From Gnetum montanum (lineage: Eukaryota > Streptophyta > Gnetopsida > Gnetales > Gnetaceae), in assembly GCA_015680685.1 (NCBI GenBank), contig MNCI01016273.1, positions 119,581-183,580 on the forward strand: 64,000 bases of DNA, given 5' to 3'. Below are positions 22,960 through 36,418 of this stretch, one piece after another. Numbering within the stretch: position 1 is the stretch's first letter; each line of letters begins with the position of its first letter. The translations under genes and the position numbers were made by a program. The notes under the pieces were generated by a model. The model saw nothing but the letters and a program-made list of their open reading frames with translations, was not told the DNA's origin and ran no database searches.

Positions 22960-24130
22960 TTGGTCATCACAAAAACTAGGATGCAATAAGCAAAAGCCTA
23001 AGTGCAAAGGTTATAAGAGGAATTAGCCTAGTTGAGAATTAAAAGGTAAGATCCTACATGATACATAGCACCAAAATAGCTAGGAATAACCAAGTGAATC
23101 ACATGATGGCCAAAAAAAGTAATTAAAAATAGAAAGGAAAAAAGAAACTTGGGATGCATCAGTTGTAGATCCTAAAACCTATGTCTATGTCAAGGCCATT
23201 GCTTTACTAAAACAGAAGAAAAAAAAATTGCTACAGAAAATCCAAGGTTGAATAATGTTGAAAAAGAGAAGCACATGCTTGAAGAAAGTATCAATCAGTT
23301 AAGAAAGATATTTAGCCAAGTCAACCTAGAAATTAGATAATTGGCTAGAGAAAATGAAACCATGTTAATCTAAGAGGTTTGTGTAGTATGAAAGTTTGTA
23401 ATTCAAATTAGTGCATGCCAAAATGAGGCCAAAAAACATGAAAAGCTTAAGGAACATTTTAGAAATCACATGGATATGTATAAGCTAATCAACAAAAAGA
23501 AGATCCAAATGGTCGAAGCCCAACTCAATTCCATCACATAATAGTTATCTAATTGGTAACCCATCTTGTATAGTCTTACTCTAATCCATCAAGCAAAGGT
23601 GAAGAATAAAGGCTAGTAGATTCAAGACATAATAGAGTACATAGTTAGCAAATTTTTGCTATGCTAACCTAGACATAATAAGGAGGCCAAGAATAGAACT
23701 AAAGAAAAAAACTAGTTACAACATACTCAATGTATAAGAAAGAAATTGCAAATTAGAAGGATTCCTAATAGAAACTATATTTTACAAACTTTAAGTTTCA
23801 AGTGGTCAAAGGTAATTACCAAGATCAAAAAGATGTAGCAGTAATCTTAGTTAGGGAGATGATAGATTATTAAGAATTACAAAAGGTAGCCAAGTCCTTT
23901 AAGATAGAAATGACCTAGTTTGTACCCTAGTATGTAAAAGCAAAATAGCTATTTTCACAATCGTTATATTCTTGGGAAGTACTAACACCAAAGAACATTG
24001 CCAAAGTGGCATGAATAGTTTATGATCTTAGGATAGAGAAGGAAAAGCTAAGAACCTTGTTGAAAAAATATCAATTTAAGAAGTGTGATGATAAGGAGAG
24101 GAAGCTAATTGAGTAGCCATCAATACTAGG
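22960..24130 (+). pseudogene. Element D: ORF2 C-terminal coiled-coil relic
   Basis: The plus-strand translation follows the coiled-coil half of ORF2 in element A segment by segment. WDASVVDPKTYVYVKAIALL matches WDASASQAQTHAHLKALKAL. VEKEKHMLEESINQLRK, LARENE and QISACQNEAKKHEKLKEHF match VEKKKNVLDEHFHQL, LARENR and EISAW-NEAKRHEKLKEHF. The N-terminal half is missing and begins abruptly near the upstream edge of element C. Stops and frameshifts are common. Function unknown; see ORF2 of element A. Confidence 0.75.
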
Positions 24131-24381
24131 AACTTGAAGAACTACATCAAGAATATGATCTATTTTGTTTTTTTATATGTTAATTGTATTTTCACTGTGT
24201 CAATCATACTTTGCATGATAATTTTGTTAAAAAATCAAACAAAGATGCAACATTCACAATCAGTTAGTCAGTTATGTATATATGAAGCATAATTGAGTTT
24301 ATGCAACCCCATAATTTTGTAACAACTCTAGCCTCCTTTTATTTAAACTCAAGGACAAGTTTTTAGTTAGTTGTGGGGCTA

Positions 24382-25249
24382 TGGTAAATCAAATTTGTTT
24401 CCTGTTGACTATGATATCACATCTATAATATTGTGGATGTGATATTATAGCCCAATATACAATATCATAAATACAATGTAGTGGACCATGATTATGCCTA
24501 TAAATACAGCCCATAATTATATCAAATGAAACTTTTTACCAACTCTTAGTGAAACTTTGGTATTTTGTTTTTGTAAACTTAAGAGTTATTTGTGAATGCC
24601 TGCATTGTGATGATTAATAGTTGTACATAATATTTATACAAGTAGATTATATCTAAATGCATTCAATGGCTAAAAATAAAGATCAATATTATTTCTTATC
24701 ATTGTAGCATCTGACTTAGATTATATTTACATTCTTATGAAATTTACATTTTTGTTCCTTTACATTCATATGTCATTTACTTTTCAATGTATCTTAGAAT
24801 ACTTTGTAGAATAAGTATGACCAATTCAAGCATACAAATATAATCATTTGGTAACCTAGTAGTGGCCAATCTTGATTTTCTTATTAGCTAGTTACTTGGC
24901 AATTCTAGTAATGGTTATATTAGGCAAAGGCATATCTAGCAAGTTAGAAATGAACACTTATCAGCATTAGGCTATAATAACTTTGTGTTTACATTGTTCT
25001 GAACTAATAGAATTTATATTTACTTCACTATGTCTTACCTTAGTACTCTAAGACCCATACAACATCATTTGATTATATATCTCACTTGGAGTTAAATCAT
25101 ATATTTTAAACCTTGAGAAGATAATGATCACAAGCTTATCATTAACTTGCTAGTATACTTACATTGTCACATCCATGGATTATGATATGGATGTATGTAT
25201 ATACTTATAACTTATATGGTTGAGTGTTGGGAACTCTCACTAGTCATCA
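24382..25249 (+). repeat. Element D 3' LTR
   Basis: It starts tggtaaatc after the purine tract ttgtggggcta (24,371-24,381) and ends ...tcactagtcatca, matching the ends of the LTRs of A and B. It contains gatatcacatc / gtgatatta motifs in its first 100 bases, then a TATA-like tataaata (24,499-24,506). Late in the LTR it has the family phrase ttggtaacctagtagtggcc. Length is 868 bases, close to A (818-855). Confidence 0.75.
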
Positions 25250-26295
25250 TGAATATGCATGGATTTTTTGATATTAACATGTTTGTTACTATTTTTGTTC
25301 TATGCCTATAATATCTTCCATATAGAAATGAAATTTTACATGTATTTTTGCTTGGTTTTGATTTGTTTAGCCACCTCTTTGGCTATGCTTTGATGAGCCT
25401 TAGGTTGATTTTGGTTATTGTAACTTTCTAGTTTTTTTATTAATAGTTTATACTTTTTGAGCTTCCTAAAGAAAAGAATTAAAAAAGAAAAAAAAAAGAT
25501 AAGTAGCCAACACGTACTTGCATTAAACATGCATATTTTATATTTTTTAATCGAGAGGCCAACAACCAATTGTAGATCAGTAAATCTATATAATCTTATG
25601 TCCATAGCACTCCAAGAAGAGTCTATAAGTAACATTAAAAAAATATTCTATCCATAACACTAACGTATTTTCTCAAAGAAAATCCATGACTTCTATATTT
25701 ATGTCTTCATATTACAATGCACAAAGAATGAAATTTGAAAACACAAGAGGAGCATGCATAGAAAAGAACTATCCATGAAAATTCAAAAATATTTTACAAC
25801 ATAAGTTATATTATCAAACTTGGAATTAGTTATACTTGTAATCATGTAATCATAATGACTTGATCAAAATATTTATAGAATATATTGAATCTAAACAAAT
25901 GACATCTTGGATAATTTTCAATATAGTAGATGAACTAAAATTATAATTAGTTTTTGCAAGATATCTTGGCTAAATTATAGATATATATTATAAATTTATG
26001 ACTAAGCTAGGGGCTATGCCTTTTTCATTTAAATACTAACATAAGATCTGTAAACACAAGGATTATATATTTCTTCTCTAATATTTATATACTTCAAGCT
26101 TTTGAACTTACTAAATCATTATAGAATGTTTTTTTATCCTTTGAATAACACAAGGATGATCTTTAAAGGGATCAATAGTTGCCCAAAATTTTGGATAAGA
26201 AAAAGGCTATAATGACATGTACACAAGAACAACCCACATGTACAAACTATAGTAGTAAAGTTGCATCTATATTTCTTTAAAATAAAGGCAAGATC
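25250..26295. other. AT-rich stretch, nothing identified
   Basis: No ORF, RNA gene or repeat pair recognised. Confidence 0.5.
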
Positions 26296-26302
26296 CATTA
26301 GT

Positions 26303-26372
26303 AAGGCATTGCTTAGTTGGTTGGAGTCTGTAGCTTGTAGTTTGTAAGTCATAGGTTCAATTTTGATAGGCA
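26303..26372 (+). repeat. tRNA-like relic / possible SINE head
   Basis: The sequence ttgcttagttgg fits the Pol III A-box consensus and ggttcaatttt fits a decayed B-box (ggttcgattcc), about 35 bases apart. Between them a tRNA-like anticodon-arm segment (agcttgtagtttgtaagtca) resembles tRNA-derived plant SINEs. The acceptor stem does not pair cleanly, so this is not a working tRNA gene. No 3' tail or TSD was identified. Confidence 0.35.
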
Positions 26373-26746
26373 TGTTGATACATATCTTAGGAAAAATAAT
26401 CTATTCATTCTAAAAAGGGGGATGTTCTTAATGATTATATGCTTAAGTTCTATAAAATTTTTATGGTGGCTATATATCTTGAGAAATATAGACTTTTCAT
26501 TTCAAAGAGAGGACCACTCAATGATTTAGAAAATAAATTCTTAAGTGTATAGCATCATCTACTTCTAGTCCTACCTAAATTAATAGCATTACATTCATAC
26601 CCAAATTATGTTTATATTTCTCTATAAATTATATATCATTTTAAGAATAACTTCTAAAGTGTATCAATAGTCAAATTATTTTTTACTACATTAAAAATTG
26701 ACAATGGCACATAAGTGAGAATTACTTTTAGTGTCCTAAAGAGGTA

Positions 26747-26764
26747 CACACACACACACACATT
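26747..26764. repeat. AC microsatellite
   Basis: About nine ac/ca units followed by attttt. Confidence 0.85.
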
Positions 26765-26802
26765 TTTATTATTACTAATTCTTATTTCTCATTGTACATG
26801 TG

Positions 26803-27243
26803 TGATAGGGGTCCCACCAATTTTGAACTAATGAAATATACCCTATGGATCACAATGCGAGTCAAGGTAAGCTTCAAGACCAATGTTGAGTGGATTTCCA
26901 AGAACACTTGTGTATATAATTACATTCAAGAAAGAAAATATATTATAAAAAACATGATACAATTAGAACCCATGTTGCCATGGTAAGAGATAAAGCAATA
27001 TTTATAATTTTATATTTTATGATTTTTGGGGATCTTATGAATCTAAGAAACAAACAAACAATAATAAATATACACACCTTGCAACCCCTTTTGGGGACCC
27101 ATGCAATGCTTATGTTGCAATTCCTTAAGGGAATAGCTGCAACACCACATAAGAAACACAAATAAAATGGCTCTTAGTCACAACCTCAATGATCCAACAC
27201 CATGTCATACAGTTGTGACCTCATGTGTAATGATGAATCATCA
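26803..27243 (-). repeat. Element G 3' LTR
   Basis: It aligns over its whole length with 57,455-57,902. Shared landmarks are tgaaccaat/tgaactaat, acattcaagaaaga, agaacccatgtt, atggtaagagataaag, aacaaacaataataaata and catagct just outside. The minus strand starts TGATGATTC and ends CCCCTATCA. At about 441 bases it is short for this group. Confidence 0.75.
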
Positions 27244-28200
27244 TAGCTTATGAAAAAAAGAGATAAATAAATGTTTTTATGGATTTGTTATTTTATAATA
27301 TTTCTAGTATTTTAATATTTAAGGCATAAACAATAGAAATGAGGGAAAATTATAAGGTTTATTCACTATGCAAACACTGAACTTTGTAGTGACCAAATGG
27401 TTCTAGGCTACAAAAGCATGGTAGCACTTTGACAAATTTTTACTATACTTGTAAAAATGATGACTCAAAACACACATACAAAATAGGAAAGGAATCACTT
27501 ACCCAAGGAAGGAAGAGCTCATCACATAAAACAAGATGCCAAAAACTAAATGAAAATGCTTCAAAATCAAGTTGTCCCATATGAGAGATCATTTGGGATA
27601 TTTATAGTTTTGATGACACAAAGGTAGGGGTTCTCTAATATTCATGAGTTAATGGAGGTTTGTCCGTGCAACCTCAACATCCTAGAAATACATTGAAGAA
27701 GGAAAAAAGGTAAAAGGACCAAACTTGACCACCAAGGAGGGTATATTAGCATCCATATGCTGATGCATGAGGATGCACTAACATAAGGTAGTTAGCATAC
27801 ACTTGCCCTCTTACACTTTGCCAATTTTTCTTGGATGAAGCTAAGATGCTAGGGAACATGTCGAAAGCTTGCAAGAATCTTTGAATAAAGTCAAAAATAT
27901 CCAAGGAAGCCTAAAACATATATTGAACCTTCAAGATTGACATAGAAGACTATGATGCAAACCCAGGGAGTAGGAACCTCAACCATGCACATGAAAATCA
28001 CAAACACAAGGTACATGAAATATATCTCAAACCTAAGGCCTATAGTTTACTTACAAAATGCCACTAGATAACTCATGATTCCTCCAAAATTGAGTTAAGC
28101 TAGTCTTATTGCTTTGTCATCCAAAATACAAAACTTGAACTAGACACATGACATGATCAATGTGGAGAAATACAATTGAATATATGAATAGACCATGACT
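27244..28200. other. Element G region between ORF2 and 3' LTR
   Basis: No gene seen; AT-rich, probably the 3' untranslated part of G. Confidence 0.4.
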
Positions 28201-31200
28201 ATATTATAATACAATATAAGCCACCTCATCAATAAGTGGTTGAGAAAAGAACCTCCTTGACATGTGTACTTGATATGGAAAGAAGCTTGAGAAGTTGGAA
28301 ATGAACACATGAAACCTTTAGAGTTATGATTTCTATTCCATTATCCTTGCTTATAGCTATTAGTATTGTTCATGCATAAGTTCATTCTTTTGCAAGAATG
28401 CTTGTTGTCATTCTTCAGCATCAGTCTGGAACTATTCATGACTCCTTTTTACCTGCAAGAGTTCATATTGATCTACATCTAGTTTGACCACCACTCAATG
28501 AATTCTCTCTTCTGGCACTATGGGTAGGTAACTTGCAAAAAGTTTGACCATATAAAGATATGTTCTCTATTTTACCTACATCTCCTCTTTAGCTTTTTTG
28601 AGTCTCCTCTCAAGAACAACAACACCTTCTTCATGATAAAGGATGTACATATTTTCCAAAAGGTCCATCTTTTCCTATAGTATGGGTTTCCTTATGGTTG
28701 TTTGCCAAAGTTTAGCATGCAAGGTATAGAATTTATCCTTCACCTCATGCCTTTCTTTGGTTACATGGTTATTCAATAGAGTTAGAATTTTATGTAATCT
28801 ATGAACCTTGATAGCCTAGGTAACCTTCTCAATTAGATAAAACTTTCTAATCTCATTAGTTTTTCCCATAGTATTATTTTCTAGCTTCAATCATAAGTAC
28901 TAGTGCTCTTTCATCATATGAAGGTACTTGTTTTGAAATTAGGCCATGGTTTAATTTTCATTCTCTAAAATTTTCACCTACTAGGAAAGGGAGAGTACTT
29001 TTTCCTCTTTTTCTTGATTCATTTTTTCCACTCCTAGGATTAATGCTTAAGCATTCTAATCTATAATTCCAAGTTATCTTTCATAAACAAAGCTTCTTCA
29101 CCAACTTGGCATACCTAGAATAGTTTAGCCTATAGGTGCTTAATCTAAACATCTAGAGTAATTGTGAAAGGTGTTGGTACCAACACTGTAATATGTTTTA
29201 ATTTTTCATGCAACTTTCATACGTCAACTTGACTTCTCCCCAACTCCCATAAATAAAAAATTCTATAAACATCGACTATCTTCAATTTAGTGTGCACCTT
29301 AATGATTTTAGTCTCTACTATAGTGATGCTTGAGATGTGATTGATACTCTTGTTTGAAATTGATGGAGCTAGTCTAAAGGTCAAATGTAAGATATCTCTA
29401 TGAAAGGCATCTCATCCTTCGAGTTGAGTACTACTCTAATTATCTCTAGTTATTGCCTTGGTGTAATCACCATTATCTTTTTCTAGTGTTCCATTGTTGC
29501 TATTATGAAATATCTTTTCATATGATTAACTATGCCTGCTAGTTTACAAATTTTTGAATAAATCCTAGAAAGGAATAGACCTCTCTCTTATCCCTAGATA
29601 CATCTTCAATTTTCTACATTAAGGACTTGTATAGAAAATAGGAGATATTGATAACATAGTTCCCCCTCATCATGGCGACAACCTTTACCCCTAAGAAGAG
29701 ATATCTAATGATCATTTGGTGGAAAAAATTTGTGAATGATGATTTTGTATATTGCATTTTGAATTAGGGGAAATTTTGACATCCTTACTTATTCTTTGTT
29801 TAGACCAAAAAAATTTAACAAGATCTTTGAATTGAGCTTGGGCTCTATCTTTTGAGTTTTTTACCACTAATTATTTGCTAGTTCATTTAGAAATCCTATG
29901 GCCCTTGAAATTACCCATGTCAAAATAAGCACAAGAACTCCACCAATAAAGTCATGGCATAATCAGTAGCAAGGTTTTGGTAGAATTCAGGTACCTCATA
30001 TTGGTATCATATGAAGGATTGAGTGATGTATTATTATAAGTCCATTTTCTACAACAACTACTTGATCTTAGGAGAACCAAGCTCAAAGAACTTATAATAA
30101 ACCTTTTTTCTCATGGATGAGTTGCTACAAGATATCATGAGCACCCATACCTTCTTAGATGCCATCAAAATTTTCAATTTCATCTTTTTCTAGATCCTAA
30201 AATGCTTATTCGATTGTCTACATTCAAATATCAATAATGTAACTACTTGGCTCTTGATCTACTTTTGGATTGAGACATTTTTGGAGTAGGAATAGTAGGT
30301 TTCAAATTGGAAGATCTAACTACTTGTCCCTCCTCATTCTTGGGAACTAGTGATTTATGCAAAGATCCATAGATGAAAGCCTAAGATTATTCAACCATAG
30401 CCCTCAATCTACAAAGATTATATCATAATCATTTCAACATGATGAGTTATGAAGTCTACTAAAAATCAAGTGAGTTTCCTTAGACATCATACTACCATTG
30501 CAAAAATTATATGTGAGAATAATGATAAAGAAAATCCTTAGGGAACACTTGAAAATCATTATCATAATTGTTGAATCATGGTGTGCATGGACAAGTATGA
30601 ATAAGGTAGGAAAATTTTAGTAACTAATAAATATATTAAATAAGTATCAAAATTAACATCTCTTCTCAACAACTAAGTTGTAAAACATCAAGCTTGAAAC
30701 ATAACCAGAACATTAAGGATAAGAAGACCAAAGAAGAATTCTTTGTAAAATAATACCAATCCATCCATTGAGGTGAAAAACTACCAAGGTTTTGCTTTTT
30801 GTGACAATCAAAGTCAAGGAAAGCAAGAAAAATCAAAATGGAAAGGTAGAAAATATTTTTGAAAACTCCCTACCTTTTATAATGGATCATTTGTATAGGA
30901 GATACATTGGCATAGGGGTGCTAACTCAAGGGGTATGTCAACACATTCTTCCAAGTGGGAAAAATTACTAAACTTCATCATCCTTACCTTGAACTTACCT
31001 TCCATTACCACTAGAGCCTTGCACAAGGTCCACAACATGTTGAAATTATCGTAAATTAACCTTAAAAGGTGTATAAGGAGCAAGATAATAATAACATTAT
31101 GAAATTACCTTGGTGAAATCCTAGATCATGGGAAATAGGTTGATTAAGTAATTAATATATTTTTGTAAACTAAAGACTAGAAAAGAGGGGTTAGGATAAT

Positions 31201-32030
31201 AGAAAAATGATTATTGCACCAATAATAATGTATTACAAGAACAAATGAGATAAACATTAGGGTTTATCATGGTCAAATTATGAAGCATGAAGAGTTAACA
31301 TGCATAAAATTGGAAGATCAATCAAGTACCTTATTTAATGCATCCCTCACCATCATTGGAAGATAAGCTTTAGCTCACTTACTTGTAATGTTAATCCACC
31401 AAGAATTTAGAAGTGGATCCTTCCCAAAGTAGGCACTTTTCCTTCTTTCCTTTATGAAACTCATTGATAATACACATGAATTTCCAACAACTAGTGAGAC
31501 ATTATCATCAAACATGAGTCCATCCTCTTAGATGGTGAGATCTCATCCTTCACTTTTTTCAATCAACTTTTTTTCACATACAACCATAGACAAGAATGGA
31601 ATAAAAGAGATGGAGAATGGATAAAGGAAGAGAGTGCAACATCACTAGATCCCAAATCAACCATTCAATTAGCTCATGATGCACATGAGAACATCCTACA
31701 TCTCATGAGAGATTTGCTGCTATTACTACTTATCCATATAATAGGGATTAACCTTCAAGTTTGCCTTCCAAGAACTAGGTCATACCTACCACTACTAGTG
31801 CCATTTAGCCTTGATTATTTGATGGTCTAACCATTAGTGAAATGGAACCAAGGAACACATGTCACTGAACATCTAGAAGTTAAGATTTTCATTTGGTTTT
31901 CCTTCATCCATGCAACTATGCATAGTAGGCTTCCTAAATATTTCTTTATTGGAAACCTCTCATTAATCTCCTTAGTTAAGCTAAAAATTCCACATTCCAA
32001 CAAGAAGAACCATATCATGATCAACAAAGT
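28200..32030 (-). pseudogene. Element G ORF2 relic (plant-transposon-protein-like plus coiled coil)
   Basis: The minus strand carries ALVVMEGKFK...VDIPLELAPLCQ...SYTNDPL at about 31,020-30,880. This parallels CVVLMGKVN...VLPFPYLIRKLCQ...GYTNDVL in ORF2 of element A. Downstream (29,900-28,300) it becomes a lysine/glutamate-rich coiled coil, for example MGKTNEIRKFYLIEKVTQAI and LQEKMDLLENMYILYHEEG, again as in A. A charged KMSQSKSRSRAK segment lies near 30,270. Dozens of stops and frame changes occur. Assignment rests on the YTND block and on the domain order. Confidence 0.55.
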
Positions 32031-32547
32031 GAAAGATTTATGGATTCAAATGTCATCAAGGTAGGGCCAAAGATGATGATTTTTGGCCCCTTGGAACAAA
32101 TGATTAGGGATTTTGGTGGAAGTACTAATTGAAATTACTAAGGTTTACTAAGAGAGAGAATTTTGGACCTTTATGGCCAAGTATAAGATGAACAAGAGAT
32201 TATCTTAGACTATTACATTTTGAGAAGTCAAGTGATCTAGGTAATGGGTTAAACATGAGAAAAGATTATACAAGCATGGCTCCACTAATTATGATGTGAG
32301 TAACTATGAGATTAGGTTAAGATGATGGAAATATTAAGTTGTATAGACCAATAAGCTTACAATTACATTCTTCTTTCCATTATCTCTTCTTCTCTTTTTT
32401 TAATATTTTCTTTTCTTTTTAATCATTATTTTCATTTTCTTTTTACATTCATTCATTTTTTTATTCTATTTTTTCATAGGAAGAGAGTTTTTGATAGAGC
32501 ATGAGAATTATGGAAATTGATTAAAGTGTTAAATTACTACTTGAAGT
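32031..32547. other. Element G spacer left of element A
   Basis: A pyrimidine-rich tract (plus strand, 32,370-32,480) and AT-rich sequence; no ORF. The last five bases (32,543-32,547, gaagt) are the target-site copy of element A. Confidence 0.5.
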
Positions 32548-33365
32548 TGATGGGACGCAATATCGCATGGGCCGCGATATCACGTCCACCGCGATATGAC
32601 ACCCCTCATGATATCGTGTGCGCGATATCACAGTCTGCCCTAATGTCTATAAATAAGAAGTGGCTCTCCCTTATTTCACAATTAGGAGTTAGATTGTAGC
32701 AAATATTTGGCAGTTTGATCCCTCCAGAGACAGATTATTTTCCAGTGTCTGCTCGCAATGTGGTGAATGTAATTGTACGACATCCTTTATTCGAGTGTGA
32801 TGTACTTGGACACGTACATGACCGGCAATAAATATTGAGATTACTTCATCATTGTAGCATTCACTTATTTAATTTTTATTTACTAATTTCCTAATTAGTC
32901 TCTCTCACCCTTATCTCCTAGCAAAGCAGAATGAGTATGACTTGATTACAAGCATTTAAGTGTGACTGCTTGGTAACCCAGTGGCGTACCTAGGATCTGC
33001 ACTTGGTAATCCCAGTGGTAGTTGTGCACAAAATCCAAGATGTGTACAGATAATCAAGGAACATATGCTCATCGCACTTAGGCTAGATTAGATTCTCTTC
33101 CCCTCTCTCTCCTAGATTAGTTAATTTAATATCACTTTCCATTGCCTTCAGGAGTAGCGTTAGATTAGGAACACATCATACACCTCACTCTGGACTAAAT
33201 CATACATGACAAATATAATACTAGTCTAGGTGGGAAGACAACAAACTACAACCTAAGGATAACTGTCTAGGTGCCACAACTAGTCCGTCTGCGGAGTTCG
33301 ACCAATTGCACGTGAGAACGTTCGTATTCGTATGGTTGAGTGTAGGGGTACCTCACCACTCATCA
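32548..33365 (+). repeat. Element A 5' LTR
   Basis: 818 bases, from tgatgggacg to cctcaccactcatca. The first 90 bases are a module of gatatc-containing words in both orientations (atatcgcatg, cgatatcacg, gatatcgtgtg). Then come a TATA-like box ctataaataa (32,648-32,657) and the transcribed part. Confidence 0.95.
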
Positions 33366-33366
33366 T

Positions 33367-33379
33367 TGGCGTCATTGCC
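33367..33379 (+). promoter_or_regulatory. Element A primer-binding site (tRNA-Asp type)
   Basis: tggcgtcattgcc directly follows the LTR. The 3' end of plant tRNA-Asp pairs with tggcgccgttgcc; the two differences are C-to-T and G-to-A. Confidence 0.85.
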
Positions 33380-33496
33380 AAATATGGTGCTAGTTATCTA
33401 GATTAGTTATATCATACAAGGTCGCTATAAAGGACTTAATGATATATATCTTAGAAATAAGTAATTATAAAAAGTCACATCAATTCACACACAACA

Positions 33497-35479
33497 ATGC
33501 CTCTCCTACAAGAACATGATAACACCAAACTTAGTGAGGAAGTTCATTGGAGAACCAACGAACTATATGATGGTGAAGATTGGAGTATACAACTTGAAGT
33601 GGGAGTTTCTTATAAACATGAATGAAAGAAACATCATCCCAATGCATGAAGGTATAACTTACCTGATGACGATCAACCCCCATTGGCCACTACAAGCTTA
33701 ACACAAATACAGGAGGCCATTCGAATCTCACGTAGGCATCGTAAAGAGAGTCGTCTACCCAGGCTTGATTTAAAAAACTTCCCTACTTTTTCAGGAGGCT
33801 ATGACTTAGACCCATATCAACATTTACAAGCCTTCTATGATGCCTGCACATGGAATAACATTGATAATGGGTGATAGAAACTTAAGCTCTTTCCCATGAC
33901 ACTTGTTGACCAAGCAAAAGTATGGTATAGATCGTTAAAACCAAATTCAATACGATGTTGGTTAACAATGGTAGAAGTCTTTAATGAAAAATATCAAACC
34001 TACCCAAGAGTGTCAACCTTGACAAAACAAATCCAAGGATGGAAACAAGCACAACATGAACCCTTGGACACGGCCTTAGAAAGATATTATGCACTGTTAA
34101 ACAACTATCCAGGCCATGGGTTTTCCGAGGAAAGGCTAATGTACCATATTATTGATGGGCTATATAATGAAACAAGAGAGACCTTAGGAATGTATGCCCA
34201 AGGTCAACTATATGAATTACGAACCCCTCAAATCCAAGAGCTTATTAAGCGGGTAGCAAAAGAAGAAGGAGATATGGCTAGATGGGAGAGTGTTGAAAAA
34301 CATCAACGGGACCAAAATCTCAACTTAACAAAGGTCCATGATCATAAAAAGGAGAAATCAACAAATATCAAGGTGGAAACATCATCTTTTCCAATACAAA
34401 AAACATTAGAAGAAGCCGAGGCAAAGATCAACAAGATGTTGGAATGGACGTATCAAAAGTGTGGAGAATTTATCAAAAATATCGGAGATAGAGTTTTGAC
34501 AACCCAAGAAGCAGGATGAAATAGTAGACAATCGGAAAGAAGGAATAAGGAGAAGAAGAGATCAACTACCAATCATACGTACGAATGTAACATATGCCTG
34601 TATGATCACCCCAAGGGTCAATGCCTAATCTTGTTACATTTACATGAGCATTGGGGAAACACGTTACATCCAGAGTTCGTACAAAGATACCGTGTTTGAT
34701 CACAGTGGCAACAACCCCAGTCATGGGGGAATCCACCCTTAGACTGGAGACACCCTTCAGATCATCTGACTCCAAATGCTTATCATGTTCAACATCCTGT
34801 TTCTCCAACTGGGCCAATGCACTTTATCTCACCATAGTACTATTCTCCACACTACTATCAAACCATGCCTCCAACACACCCACCACCTTGTGAACCTTAT
34901 ACTCCTCCTAACTTTCAACATTCTTATCCTTTCCCTCCTTCCACAATGCCACCAACTATTCCTAAGGTGCTTGCACCACCACAACAACCTATGAATGACA
35001 CTTGTGCTACTACTACTAAAAGTAGTGAAAAGCCTCCTCAACATCAAAAGCGTCCTCTCTTTAAACACGGCCATAAGAAGGGACAACACAATTCTGAGGC
35101 CACTGCATCCTCTAATTCAGCACAAGTCCCATACTGTGGTGTACCCTTACCCTCGAACCCAGCGCCTCATGTAACTTCATTAGGGACACCAACTCACACT
35201 CCAACAACAATACAGCCCAATGAACACAATCATGGAAGGGAAAACCCTAATCCTTGCATACCATCTATTGGTCCCAAACATCATAGTGGGTCAACTCATC
35301 ATCCAAGAACTACATCACATAAAGTGCCCCACTATGCTCATTATCATCAAGTGTGTGAACCCCGAGGGGATAAGTATGACCGGGCCCCAATACTTCCAAC
35401 ATGCATGGATCCTCAACCTTCATCTATTAATCCTTTCCATACTCAACCATTTAGTTATGGGGGATATCCCCCATTCTAA
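33497..35479 (+). pseudogene. Element A gag
   Basis: A single reading frame runs about 660 codons from the first ATG after the PBS to TAA at 35,479, broken only by about seven in-frame TGA/TAG codons and no frameshift. N-terminal part: IRISRRHRKESRLPRLDLKN. Gag core (33,890-34,300): FPMTLVDQAKVWYRSLKP, FNEKYQTYPRVSTLTKQIQG and LERYYALLNNYPGHG. A CX2CX3HX4C zinc-knuckle-like motif, CNICLYDHPKGQC, lies at about 34,590-34,625. A long Pro/His/Thr-rich tail follows. Each internal stop can be explained by CGA-to-TGA or CAG-to-TAG. Gag packages RNA and forms particles. It ends where protease would begin in a complete element. Confidence 0.85.
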
Positions 35480-36344
35480 ATAACACACAGGGTTAATAAA
35501 TATTTTTCAATTTTCTTTAATTTTACAACTTTTTATTTTTTAGTTTTTCATTGTTCAACTTTTTGTTTTATCTTTTTATCTTTTTGTGTTTTTGTCTTTT
35601 TACATTTTTGTAAGTAATCTTGTCTAGGATACTCTCATTGTTGTCTTTTTAATGATCGTATACCTTGTTGTTATGATACTCTCATAGTTGTTCATCATGG
35701 GATGAAACAATGCAATGTCACTGATTAGAGGAATGGACTTGATCCTGATCTTGGAACAATGGGTTAATGACACCTTAATCATGCTTTACATGTAGGATTC
35801 TCTATGCCATGGGCCAGTTACCTCATGCCCCAATCTCTATGATCCCTTTCTATAGTTTGTCTCATCTCATTGTTCGTGTAATTGTAGCTCGTATCCCATG
35901 TAGCATAGAATTTTCATCTCATTCCGGTGATATTTACATGTGTGTGTTTTGTGGAGTTAGTGTAGATTACATTTAACCCTTCTAGTGCCCACAAGGGCAT
36001 TATAGGTTTGAACCTGCTTTGGGGAGGACCCACTTGTGTAATTTTTGTTGTGATATTCACATACGACATAGCTCACACACACCATTTCTTACCCTTAGCT
36101 TAATTTCAATTGATTTTCTTTCCCTATTATTATTCCTCTAAATTTAACGTTCCAATGTACCATTACATACCCTTTTTTCTTATCACCCAAGGTTTTATTG
36201 ATACAATTCACATAATTATCATTAATGGTGCCTCTTGAATTAATGAAATTACCCTAGAACATTTTGATCATAGCTAATGTCCTCAATTTCCAACGTTAAT
36301 TTTGAAAAAATCATTAAAAAAGTCGATCTTTTTATAGTGTCTCA

Positions 36345-36418
36345 CATCACTAGGGACGAGATATCGCGTACGTGATGTATCGTACGTGATATCACATCCC
36401 CATTTACCTATAAATATG
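36345..36418 (+). promoter_or_regulatory. Element A internal LTR-like promoter module
   Basis: It has gagatatcgcg, then cgtacgtgatgtat and cgtacgtgatatcac, then a short C-rich gap and the TATA-like ctataaatatg (36,408-36,418). The same layout occurs at the front of both LTRs of A (gatatc module, then ctataaataa). It lies about 490 bases upstream of the ORF2 start. A second promoter that serves ORF2 is my inference. Confidence 0.55.

Noticed and set aside
34566-35089. Minus-strand open frames opposite A gag
   Set aside because: Shadows of the Pro/His-rich gag tail, which is the conserved frame.
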